NCBI GenBank assembly: GCA_003427395.1
Contig: BFEA01000207.1
Coordinates: 215,265 to 254,215 of the forward strand
From: Chara braunii
Taxonomy: Eukaryota; Streptophyta; Charophyceae; Charales; Characeae
Direction of reading: 5' to 3'
Length of the DNA stretch: 38,951 nt
This document shows, one piece after another, positions 1 through 8,999 of this stretch. Every line of letters starts with the position of its first letter. Position 1 is the stretch's first letter. The position numbers and the translations under genes are program-made. The notes below the pieces were generated by a model. It was not told where the DNA came from, searched no databases, and saw nothing but the letters and a program-made list of their open reading frames with translations.

Positions 1-445
1 AGGTGACTCCAGGGAGGGTCATCTTAATATTCGGTTTGATTTGGGGATCAATTAACAATTACAAACAATCTTGATTCCCTATACATCAAACAGATCTTAG
101 ATGGCTCCCGGGAGGGTCATCTTAATATTCTGTTTGATCTAGGGGTCAATTAACAACTATAAATAATCTTTATCCCCTACACATCAAACAGATATTAGCT
201 GGCTCCCGGGAGGGTCATCTTAATATTCTGTTTGATCTGGGGATCAATTGACAATTACAAATAATTTGGTTTCCAACACATCGAACAGATATTAGGTGGC
301 TCATGGGAGGGTCATCTTAATATTCTATTTAATCTATGGGTCAATTAACAATCTTGATTCCCTATACATCGAACAGATATTAGGTGGCTCCCGGGAGTGT
401 CATCTTAATACGTTGTTTGATCTAGGGATTAACTAACAGGGAGAG
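1..445. repeat. Tandem repeat, about 97-bp unit, 4.5 copies
   Basis: Units begin near 1, 101, 199, 296 and 384. Each opens with a block reading roughly GGCTCCCGGGAGGGTCATCT, followed by an AT-rich part that ends in a CATCAAACAGATATTAG-like string. The fourth unit is about 9 bases shorter and the fifth is cut off near 445. The junction between units forms an imperfect palindrome: TATTAG on the left, CTTAATA on the right and a CTCCCGGGAG core. The array probably extends left of the window. Confidence 0.9.
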
Positions 446-514
446 AATTGAGTAACTCAGCTACTTGTTTGGCATTGCATGATTACCAATGACCTGATTA
501 GTTAACATTGGATC

Positions 515-992
515 CGGATATAGGAGGCTCCCATATAGTCATTCTATATAAACCACTTGGCTACATTCTAACGTACCAAGTATGACACTTCGAATCATCC
601 AAAAACCACTGACTTAATCTCAAGCTCGTCCGACTCTAAGTTAATAGTAGGGTGACTCCTGTTGGATCATCCTATTACGCTTATGAAAGGTAGACTGAGC
701 TCCGATCAAGGACTAGTAGGAGGCTTCCGGGAAGGTCGCCTTTTACTTGCTTGAACTTTCGTATTCGCATTTGGATCTAAAAGGAGTTTATCAAAAACTA
801 AATACTCACATATGGATTATCCATTCACTCGCGCATGATCGCCCGAATTGTTTGATCGCATGAGGATTGCTTGAGCTATGAAGGGTGGTTGATTGCTTCC
901 GTAAGAGCGATTCAACTACTCGTTTGACTAACCATTTGATTTGAAATTGATCAAGTAGTGGATGATTCTCGGGTGAGTCAACCCACTACTTG
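515..992. repeat. Series of five diverged hairpins related to the 97-bp repeat junction
   Basis: After the tandem array, hairpins recur at 518-549, 645-677, 715-747, 883-921 and 953-991. Most keep a middle part recalling G(A/G)CTCC..GGGTC, but their outer arms differ from copy to copy and still pair with each other. Examples are AGTAGGAGGC with GCCTTTTACT and AAGTAGTGG with CCACTACTT. The stems were read by eye with G-T pairs allowed. What they do is unknown. Confidence 0.6.
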
Positions 993-1967
993 CGTATGTA
1001 AGGACAAGAAGAAGAGAAAAGGAAAAAGGGAGTGTTCCATCGGGGGCGACTCCAAAAATCCATAAAAAGAGTACAGAAGAAGGCAAATACCGCAGGAACA
1101 GAAGAGCTAGAAAATGAGAAACTTTGCGTAGCCTCAGTTGTTAATAAACTCCTAAGGAGGAGTTGTCAATACCATAAGTTTGATCTCAGCTAGACTACCA
1201 CATAAGCACCAGAGAGTGTGTTTATCCACGAGAGAGAGAATGCAAGGACTGAGAGAAAAAGGAATATGAGTTTCCCTGAGACAACCTAGGACATAGGCAA
1301 GGGACTCCTTGAACAAAGCGAGAAGTGACAGATGACTTAGGATAGATAGAAGTTAGAAAATAGACTTTGAGATGTTTGATCCTAGAGCTTAAAAAATTAG
1401 ATCTAAGGGTTTGACCCTTTGATATCAATGTGTGGGAACTCGAATGGGAATGTTGAATCCTTGTTGACTTGTGTGTGTACAGGTCTTCGCTTTGGTCTAC
1501 TGCAATTAAAGGAGAAGTCCTACATAAAGGACTTAATTTTCTGTTATCACTCGATAACAGGTCGGTCGTTGCCGATTCAACTTCTCCCCCTTTTGACTTG
1601 ATAGCCACATCTAAAGTCGAACCCTGTGATCAGTAAAATTGTCACTTGTGGTCGTTGCCTAAATGGTCTTGGTCACTATCAATGGTCCTTTGAAGAAATG
1701 TGAGGGGGTTGGGCTTACGTCTCAGGAAAAGATAGAGCTGCATTACATGGTTTGGGAAGTGAGGGACATAGTCTGAGGTGTGGATTGATGGTTGACTCCA
1801 CTAGTGCATGGCATGTGGATTGTCTTTGCATTATCATGTGCAGGTCTGTTGTGTTCGTGGGTTTTGGATTGAATCTGGGCTTGACATCGTGAAGAGTCCA
1901 GGGCACACAGCACTTGTGACAGTGGAAAGGGTTCCCTACGGTGATACTCTCATACTCTTTATGGTCT
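993..1967. other. Non-coding stretch, probably upstream part of the element A LTR
   Basis: I find no convincing gene here. Short open frames on both strands (for example 1222-1608 minus and 1808-1993 plus) show no domain, no low-complexity pattern of a real protein and no relation to the retroelement proteins. A short inverted repeat, AACTCCTAAGGAGGAGTT, lies near 1147-1164. The position directly before the TATA box and PBS of element A suggests U3 of its 5' LTR, but no second LTR copy is available to fix its borders. Confidence 0.4.
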
Positions 1968-1976
1968 TATATAAAT
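1968..1976 (+). promoter_or_regulatory. Candidate TATA box of element A LTR
   Basis: The string TATATAAAT lies about 490 bases before the predicted LTR end. This spacing would suit an R-U5 region of a long LTR. The assignment rests on the motif and on its position before the PBS; there is no expression evidence. Confidence 0.4.
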
Positions 1977-2466
1977 CATGTGCTATTTGTTAATAGTTGT
2001 GACATAATCTGTTCACTAGGATAGAGAGTCTTAGCAGCTAGGAAAGTCAGACAGGTTCGATCATCAGAAAATTAAAGCATAGCGCGGAAATAGACTACCA
2101 TTAAAAAGTTCGACCTGAAATACGTAGCGGGTCAGTTGTAGGTGTCTTACCGAGCGTACCTCATTTAGTGCTACAGCGATCGAGCAAACGCCCGCGGCCG
2201 ACCTACCTCTACTCAGGCATGTAGAAGCCTTCGCACGTGGGTCGGTAGCTCAGCAGGGATACGCCTACCTGAGGGTGGTGACAGCCCCTCGGGTAGAGGT
2301 AAGTTGTACCTCGCGACGTCCCGACCTGTCGCAGGGCGTCGTGAGAGGTATACAGCACGCGCGCACGGTTGGAATGGTGACAAGTTGTTTCGTCAAAATA
2401 AATCCTGCGTGACACTACCGTAAGGTTCAGCGCTCCCAGCGGGGTGTGAGACCGTCGCGCGCGACA
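1977..2466 (+). mobile_element. Probable R-U5 part of the 5' LTR of element A
   Basis: This stretch lies between the TATA box and the PBS. It ends in ACA at 2466, two bases before the PBS, as an LTR ending in CA should. It contains paired strings near 2204 (CTACCTCTAC) and 2295 (GTAGAGGTA) that could fold the transcript end into a hairpin. No coding potential was recognised. The 5' border of the LTR is unknown. Confidence 0.4.
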
Positions 2467-2468
2467 GG

Positions 2469-2488
2469 TGGCGTCGTTGCCGGGGATC
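2469..2488 (+). promoter_or_regulatory. Primer-binding site, complementary to tRNA-Asp 3' end
   Basis: The 20 bases TGGCGTCGTTGCCGGGGATC match the complement of the 3' end of plant tRNA-Asp (GTC), including the CCA tail, with one difference (T for C at 2474). Reverse transcription of an LTR retrotransposon starts here. tRNA-Asp priming is established for plant Tat-type gypsy elements. This site fixes the 5' start of the internal region of element A and so places the following ORFs inside the element. Confidence 0.8.
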
Positions 2489-2678
2489 TCACTTTCCAGC
2501 CGAGGTCCTTAGTAAACGAACTTGGGTGTGGTAAGTCAATGATCTAGGCAAAACAACAAAGATAAAGGTTAATAGATAGGATAGTAGTATTAGTGAGTAT
2601 CGACGAGGACAAAAGGGTTATTTTTAAGTAGGGAGATAAAACTCTGAGAAAAAATCGAAGTTATCCGTATCTTTAAAT

Positions 2679-3191
2679 ATGGCTCCTAAGGGTCGTGGGA
2701 CTGGCACCGGAAGAGGAAGAGGTCGAAGGCTAGGAAAGGCTGCCGATAGAGCCATCGACTTGACCAAGGAACGAGGTGACTGGGAGGAAGGGCATGATGA
2801 AGGACTAGAAGAGAAGGAGGAAGGGTTAAGGGCGCGTAAACATCAGGAAGAGTGGCGTGAACGCACTCCATCGCCAGGAAAAATGACTTACTATGCTTGT
2901 AAGTGTGAGAGACGTTATGATGCATCTCCGCCTCGTTTTGAGCCACCCAGCCGGCCCTGATTTAGACCTTACACACCACCATCTTCCTCGACTCCAGAAA
3001 GGCAGTTGACAATCCTTCCTCAGCCGCGCTTATCGACATCACAACCTGCGCCGCATGTTCCGGATCCTCCTGTTGTTTCCCAACCTGCAACATATGATAG
3101 AAGGTTGTGTATTTCGCTTTTAGTATTTCTGATATGTCAAATAGAAATTTGTGGACTATTGTCCTCCTTGTTATATAAAAAGATTATATAA
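2679..3191 (+). pseudogene. Leader ORF of element A, basic then proline-rich
   Basis: First ORF after the PBS. It starts at ATG 2679, 190 bases downstream of the PBS. The N-terminus is Gly/Arg-rich (TGTGRGRGRRLGK) and could bind RNA or act as a nuclear signal. It is followed by a charged region with many Glu and Arg. An in-frame TGA at 2958-2960 interrupts it, but the same frame continues as a Pro/Ser-rich tail (TPPSSSTPE, then PAPHVPDPPV) to about residue 142, near 3104. After that it turns hydrophobic and ends at 3191, which may already be intron. No known domain is recognised. It occupies the place of the extra ORF of Tat/Ogre elements. Confidence 0.5.
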
Positions 3192-3579
3192 GGATTGGGG
3201 ATTGGAATAGTACAACAAATAAAGGAAGGCTAGTGAAGCCTAGTTAGATGAGGAGAAACTGAGTGTTGGACCATAGGACACGTCTACAGAAATGAAATAA
3301 TCAATGCTCAAACATCTCCAAAACAAGTGAAGGATGATTTAATAATAAGCATGTCAAAGCGGCAAGGAGTGAATAAGAAAATATGGGTTTGATCAAGACA
3401 AGGGGAGTGATCAACTTATTCTCACATGCTAACTCTCACGGCTGGGCAAGTTAAGATTGTCCGTTGGAATAAGGCAATAGATCCTCTTTTAGTTCAACAC
3501 TTTCAGAACTAAGGAGAAATCAGTATAGGTTAGATTGCAGTAAGAGAGTACTAAATACTGAACTAAAAGTAAGGTTCTT
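3192..3579 (+). other. Non-coding spacer before module A1
   Basis: No open frame or domain is visible. It is AT-rich and ends in the pyrimidine-rich acceptor-like sequence before module A1, so it reads like intron sequence. A clear strong splice donor was not found; AAG|GTTGTG at 3101-3109 is a weak candidate. Confidence 0.4.
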
Positions 3580-3602
3580 TCTTTTGCGTATTGTGTAAAC
3601 AG
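3574..3602 (+). promoter_or_regulatory. Splice-acceptor-like sequence before module A1
   Basis: The pyrimidine-rich TTCTTTCTTTTGCG leads into TAAACAG, with AG at 3601-3602, and the exon side begins GGTACCAA directly before ATG 3611. The same GGTACCAA follows the acceptor of module A2. This fits a plant-type 3' splice site; use of the site is inferred. Confidence 0.5.
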
Positions 3603-3610
3603 GGTACCAA

Positions 3611-4363
3611 ATGGCTCCGGAAATGTGGTTCGCTACTGAGTTCTATCTGATTAACTTACCCCAACAAAAAGGCGAAGGGATACAAATGACACTACCCCAA
3701 AGGAAGTGGGAAGAGGGCGAAGATATGGACACATGATGTGGAATTTTGATAGGGCCAGAAACCTTTATATGGGTTGAAACTGGAAAGACTACAGGAGGAA
3801 GATGTGCGATAATAAGAGTGACCCTTTACCTATCTGCACTTCTTTGGAGGACAATTTCAATTGACCTCGCGATAGAAAAAAGTCGTTCTCTTTCCAAATA
3901 TATTCTGACTGATGGATCGGTACTCGAAGCATTTTCTCGGAAAGTGAATAGGGGAGGAGAAAGAATGATGTTGCGATCAATTGAAGCAAAGTGGGCAGAA
4001 GATTTCGTCTATCCGACTATAAATGTCAAAACCACTCTTCCTAAAGTCATAATCGACGAAGCCTTCTTAGGAGTGGAGAATGAAGAGTGGACCGTACTCG
4101 TGGCACGATCGGTACCAAAAAGGGGCTTTGAGTTTAAAGCGCCTGATATCATGTACTGTCTATACTTGGAAATGAGACCAAAACTAGCAAAAAGGGATTT
4201 CTATGATGTCTTATGCATTGTGAATGCATATCTGCAGAGTTATTGGTTGGACGATCATATGACATTTTGGAAGAGGCTATGTAAGGAAGTCTGTATTGAA
4301 ACTTTTATAGACGATATTCCTTCTCTTTTTGACATTGTCAGGGGATTTTGGTACGGAGATTGA
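3611..4363 (+). pseudogene. Module A1: unknown retroelement accessory protein, one stop
   Basis: A 250-residue frame from ATG 3611, eight bases after the acceptor-like site, broken only by TGA at 3734-3736. The paralogue A2 has Trp at that point (SWCG against *CG), so TGG to TGA explains it. The five blocks shared by the six modules are visible: FIWVET near residue 55; TLYLSALLWR with IDLA near 75; LPKVIIDEAF near 145; YCLYLEM with DFYDVLCIVNAY near 180; and FWKRLCKEV with FIDDIPSLF near 220. No signal peptide or membrane segment is seen. Function is unknown. It is not a gag or pol domain that I recognise. Family membership is clear by comparison within the window. Confidence 0.65.
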
Positions 4364-4772
4364 GGGCCCTCGGACAGACTGGACAATTGAGAGAAATGAA
4401 CAAAATTCAGAAACAGCAGATGTGTCAAGGAACGTTTTGGATATCAGAAGGGGATCCTAAGGTCTAAAAAAAAAAGCATGTAACGGCGGGGACCATGAAA
4501 GAAGACCAATGCTTTCGATGGTATTCAGGGATTTGTGTTACCCTGACTTCCTTCTTCTTATATCAAAGGGGTATCTAATAGAGGCACGATGCCTTAAGAG
4601 TTGGTAATTGGGTTTGGATAAGATATTGAGAAAGAGTGATGGTAAGTTTAACGATAAGCATTAAGGATCATTGCCTGAATGGAAAAGATGTTAATTAATA
4701 GGAAGTTTACATACAATCGTATAACGAAGTGGACAATTTAGATAGGAGGGAATAGATTGTCAATCTCACACT
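4364..4772 (+). other. Non-coding spacer between modules A1 and A2
   Basis: No coding sequence is recognised. The spacer ends in the pyrimidine-rich tract before module A2. It has no similarity that I could see to the spacer before A1 except for the last 15 or so bases and the GGTACCAA after them. Confidence 0.4.
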
Positions 4773-4779
4773 TAGATGC

Positions 4780-4802
4780 ACTGATTTTCTTTCTTCTAAC
4801 AG
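4780..4802 (+). promoter_or_regulatory. Splice-acceptor-like sequence before module A2
   Basis: GATTTTCTTTCTTCTAACAG ends in AG at 4801-4802. It combines a pyrimidine tract with CTAAC, which could also serve as a branch site. The following GGTACCAAG matches the exon side of the module A1 site, exactly 1200 bases upstream. ATG of A2 is 21 bases downstream. Confidence 0.6.
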
Positions 4803-4823
4803 GGTACCAAGAAAACAGCCAAG

Positions 4824-5600
4824 ATGTCATATGCCCTTCAGAGGTTCGAAGTTGAATTGCCTGTTCGCACACCTCAGGGACTGAAGATGTCATTACCCCT
4901 GGGATGGATTAAAAGGGAAGAAGAAATTCTTTCTTGGTGTGGCGTCTCTATTGGTCCGAAGATATTTGTATGGGTCGAGACTGAACATACCTTAGATTGG
5001 GAGAGTGTAACAGTATGAGCCACCTTGTATCTTTCAGCACATCTATGGAGGATGCATGGTGTAGATCTGGCACTGGGAGACATTCAACCCATATGCCAGT
5101 ATGTCCAAATGACAGAGGTCGTTTCAAACGAGAAAGTTCGAGAAACAAGTTAGGGAAAACTTTGACCCATTATATATACAACAGATACAAAATGAGCATC
5201 AGATTTCTCCTATCCCACCGAGTACGTCCAAGCAGATCTCCCAGACTTCATCGTTGATGAAGCTTTCAAAGGGCAAGCCAATGTTGAGCAAGCGGCGTTG
5301 GCCATCTTGGTCATTCCGCAGACCGGATATGCTATCTCTACGCCCCAGGCTCTCTATCGTTTATATCTCGAAATAGGATCAGAATTGACAAATAGAGAGT
5401 TTGAGGAGATACTATCCATAGTTGAGGCTTATGTCCAGGTAGATTTTACAGAGCCCAGACAGACCTTCTGGAAGAAACTCAAGGTTGAAATGAAGATTAA
5501 AATACGCATCGACGGTCTCCCCATAATGTTTGGGATGATGTACGATTCGTGGTCTGGGAATTGGGTGTCAATCGAGGAAGTCGAAGGACAGGATTGTTGA
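4824..5600 (+). pseudogene. Module A2: second copy of the accessory protein, four stops
   Basis: Frame from ATG 4824 through 5600, about 258 residues, interrupted by TGA 5016, TAG 5151, TGA 5163 and TGA 5193 but with no frameshift. It aligns with A1 all along: IFVWVET, ATLYLSAHLWR with VDLALG, LPDFIVDEAFKG, YRLYLEIG with EFEEILSIVEAYVQ, and TFWKKLKVEM with RIDGLPIMF. TGA 5193 sits where A1 has the Trp of AKWAEDF, and TGA 5016 where A1 has Arg. Because the frame survived while stops accumulated, decay was mainly by base substitution. Function unknown. Confidence 0.65.
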
Positions 5601-5715
5601 AGAATCAGAAGTTGTGAATCTAATTTAAGTAGGGGAGGAGAGTATTCCAAAAAGGGACATTAGTAAGTCGGTACTATAAGCAAAGGAAAAAATTTAAAAA
5701 TAATTTAGGGACTTG

Positions 5716-5739
5716 TTGTTTTCTTTCATGTGATAACAG
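5716..5739 (+). promoter_or_regulatory. Splice-acceptor-like sequence before gag of element A
   Basis: TTGTTTTCTTTCATGTGATAACAG ends in AG at 5738-5739, and gag ATG lies 22 bases downstream at 5762. The exon side, ATCAACCAAAGG, recalls the CCAA(G) after the other acceptors. It suggests gag may be read from a spliced RNA or from a shared acceptor. Confidence 0.5.
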
Positions 5740-5761
5740 ATCAACCAAAGGTTGAGGAAAG

Positions 5762-7198
5762 ATGGGGGATGACGCTGGACAAGGGTTCATCACTGCAGCA
5801 GAAATCTCTAAGTTACTGGATAATAGAAACATCAGGCGGTCGCAATTACCCCGAATAGAAATCTTTCCGTTCAAAGGAGAAAGGGCCTCGCACTGGTTAG
5901 AGTTGCTAGAGCAGGTCTTCAATCGTTTAACCCCAACTGAGATATTCGCTTAGTTATATGAATATGTATGGTGGGAGCTCCGTCCGGATGTGGAAAGGAT
6001 TGTAACCGATGCCCAGGGGAACTGAGACAACTTCAAGAAAGAGATGCAGAGGAAGAACAAATTGGGAGATGGGTTCTTGACTGTAGACGAGCTTCACAAC
6101 GTTAGCCGAAGTGACTTTACTACACTAGGGGCCTTTGCAACGACTTTTGAAAAGATGGATGCGAGAGTTTCAGGGCTTCTTGAAGAAATGCAGTGTGTAA
6201 TCTTCCTTGGAAAATTCTCCGGATATGAAACAATGAAACTGACCCGAGGTGGAGCCCCAGGGAAGAAGACATCATGGGAAACAATAAAGAGGAACCTGGT
6301 ATCCGGGGATCTGGATCAGATATTCCACCATCAAGTGAAGATGGAAAGGAAGAAGAGAAAGGAAGTAGGAGTCATCCAAGAGGCTGACTCAGCCTTAGGA
6401 GGAATATCAAGCAGTATGGCAACTCAGCTGAAAGAATTGAAAGATAAAGTTGACTCAGTATCTGTAATGGTGGTGGGTCAGGCAGCAAGTAAGAGGAAGT
6501 ATGGAGAAGGAGAAGAAAAGGAAGAAGGAGCGAAAAAGTCTGAGACAGTAACCCAACCAAAGAAGACACAGAGGCAAAATCGCAATCAAGCAACGGGAGG
6601 ACAGAGAACCGGCAGAGGACAGACTGGTCGTGGAAAGCAAAACCAAGGATCTCTAAAGGGACCTTGGTCGGTTGCGGTACCAGTAGGAGCTTGACAAGGG
6701 TACTTCCCAGAAAATCAATGGTCAGGGTATGAACCAAATATGCCTCACATGCAGGAAGCAGGGCCTTCACAGGGTCGAGGTGGAGGTCAACCTTAGCACG
6801 CATCGCCAGAAAACCAAGGGCAGCAGCAGTTTCAGGGGCAAGGACACGGACAAGGACAAGGTAGAAATAGGAACGGGGGAAGAGGAAATGGCCAGGGAGT
6901 CCAAGGATACGAAGGAAGAGGAAATGAGGGACAAGGAGGAAGCTGGGGCAATCAAAGAGCCCCTCAACAAGGAAATTATAATGAAATGAACTTCAACCAA
7001 ATCGGCCAAGGTTTCAATCAAGGCTATAACCAGGGTTATGGCCAAGGTTATAACCAGAACTATGGTAGGGGTTTTGGCAGAAGTAATGGGCTGTGAAACG
7101 GTCAGGGATTTGGAAGAGGATGGATAGATTACAGTGAGTGTACATGCACCCACTGTACAATCAGATGACACACTGTAAAAAGGTGTCATGTTAGGAGA
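5762..7198 (+). pseudogene. gag: Gag of element A, with Gly/Gln-rich region and CCHC knuckle
   Basis: Structural protein of the virus-like particle, one frame from ATG 5762. A capsid-like part is visible, with FPFKGERASHWLELLEQVF as the usual opening of retrotransposon gag, then a Lys-rich tail and a long Gln/Gly/Arg/Asn-rich stretch (about 6600-7130, with repeats like NQGYGQGY and GRGFGR) likely to bind RNA. The zinc knuckle at 7145-7186 has the spacing C-x2-C-x4-H-x4-C, but its fourth inner position, normally Gly, is TGA 7166. Further stops lie at 5951 (TAG), 6023 (TGA), 6692 (TGA), 6794 (TAG) and 7094 (TGA). There are no frameshifts across 1.4 kb. Inactive. Confidence 0.75.
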
Positions 7199-8680
7199 AT
7201 GGATAAAGATGATGGATTAATTACGTCAAGCATAAATGGAGATATGTTCGACACGACAGGAAGACAGATAGACCCAAACATTCCAGGAGGCACTAGAGAG
7301 GAGACACTCAGAGTTGCGGGACTTGGACCCAGTGGGCCAGCTAAGTTTCGCATATGGCAGGAGAAAGAGGACCCGTTTGTTTGGGTAGAGGAGATTGATG
7401 AGTTGAGTAATCAGCTAGGAAAAGGAATGAGAATAAGTGAGGAAAAAGAAGATGTCCCGATGATTGAGATTGAGCCAGAAGAAGACAATGAGGTAAATGA
7501 GTTATCAAAGGAAGTCATGGGAAGGATGGAAGACCTGGTGGATAAGATGAGAAGGTTAAACACAAGAATGATAGACATTTGTAGAGAAGTCAAAGACTTG
7601 GACATGAGCATTCCGCATGTATTCACCATGGGACAGAAAAAAGAAGTTTCTGAACCAAGAGCACAAAATGTCAGAGCCGTGAGGGCGACTCAGGCCCAAC
7701 AGGCTTTCGCCATGAGTCAAGGAAGAGAAGGTTCCGAGTCAAGGGCATCTAACGACAGAGCAGTGCGAGCAACTCTGGCCGCAGGATCAGACGCAGCTTA
7801 CCAGACACTTAGGAATTATACTCCCCATACCGCACGAAAACCGAAGGGGGGTAATACGTCCAAGGAACCGGCTCAGGCTCCTTTGCCACCTCAGGCAGAA
7901 GCCTCGATCGATGTAGGAGAAGATGAAGAGAATCAGGATGAGGTGCTTAGAAGAGAAGAGAACAAACGCGCAGAGCAGAGGACCAAAAAGCGTAAGACTA
8001 ATGATGGAAAGGAGAAGGTTGGGGAAAAGTCGAAGAAGAAGTGGAGGTACCAAACCTCAATTGAAGAAGGTGTGGACCTGGGGAATTTAGTAAACAAACT
8101 TCTCGAGGGACACAATGAGTTGTTAAACCTGAATGAGATTTTGGCAACAGCGCCAAAACTCAGAGAGTTGGTCAAGGCTAAGCTGACAAGGAAAAGAGTG
8201 GCAACAGTTAGGCTCGGAGACTTGATCCCCAAAGAAGCCAACTGGACGATTGCTGGCAGCAAAATGGACTGGAAGTCAGTAGGAACATGGTCCATTGATG
8301 TTAACATCAGGGGAAAGGATTGTCTGGGAATGGTGGATACATGAGCAGAGATGAATATCATGAACTCAGAAACAGTCGAAAAGTTGGGACTGAAAATTGA
8401 CAAGAGAGACTGTGGATACCTTAATGGGGCAAGTGAAAAGCCAGGATATACTGGCATAGCATCAAATGTGATGGTGGAAGTTGGGCGAGTAAAGATTTGT
8501 TCTTGCTTTTATATTGTGCCCAACTTGGATCTTCCTATATTACTAGGAAGGTATATTTTATCGTGCTCAGAGACTCTCATCATAAACAAGCATGATGGGA
8601 CCATGTTTGTGATTCTATGTGACCCAGCGTGCGGGAACTTTGAGGTCATCATCTGTAAGAATACGGGTCCTCATAGCTGA
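7199..8680 (+). pseudogene. Spacer and retropepsin region of element A
   Basis: Continues the gag frame. The first 300 residues are charged linker. Near 8046-8200 comes a block (RYQTSIEEG then LATAPKLRELVKAKLTRKR) shared with element C at about 32212-32360, which marks the pre-protease domain of this family. The aspartic protease follows. Its active site Asp-Thr-Gly is at 8336-8344, but the Gly codon is TGA (GAT ACA TGA GCA GAG). After it come MNIMNSETVEKLG, as in gypsy retropepsins, and the flap and the LPILLGR strand near 8530. The frame ends in TGA 8678. The stop at the active site kills the enzyme as annotated. Confidence 0.7.
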
Positions 8681-8999
8681 AAGAACCACCTCAATGCGGG
8701 ATCATATACCTTTGAGGAGTCAGAGGAAAGGAGGAAAGAGTTGGAGTGAGGGTCTGATGAGGAAGATGAAGGAGAGGAGAATGAAAGCTTAGCTTTAAGC
8801 TTGGCAAACATTCACCAAGCTATGTCTATGGTCTCCGCTTATGAGATGGCGGAACGAGAAGCAATCAAAGCTTTGGCAGACAAGTTGTATGATTACCCTG
8901 AAGGAGGAAAGTTGGAACTGGTTTACAAGCCGCCATCCACACAAGAAGCAAGAATGTAGGGGCCGTATGCTCAAGTAAGCGGCCAACATTTTTAGGGGT
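8681..8999 (+). pseudogene. Degenerate protease-RT linker of element A with frameshift
   Basis: The gag-protease frame can still be followed (ESLALSLANIHQAMSMVSAY, then YPEGGKLELVYKPP) but it contains several stops, at 8747 and about 8957 among others. Near the run of five T at 8989-8993 the reading switches to the frame that holds RT. One extra base in that run would explain it, and a sequencing or assembly error is possible. Confidence 0.5.

Noticed and set aside
1222-1608. 128-codon minus-strand ORF
   Set aside because: Ser/Leu-rich without domain or homologue in the window, and it lies in a probable LTR.
2240-2380. tRNA-like A-box (GGTAGCTCAGCAGG) and B-box-like (GGTTGGAATGG) strings
   Set aside because: The boxes are about 125 bases apart, no cloverleaf or acceptor stem can be drawn, and the B box has three mismatches.
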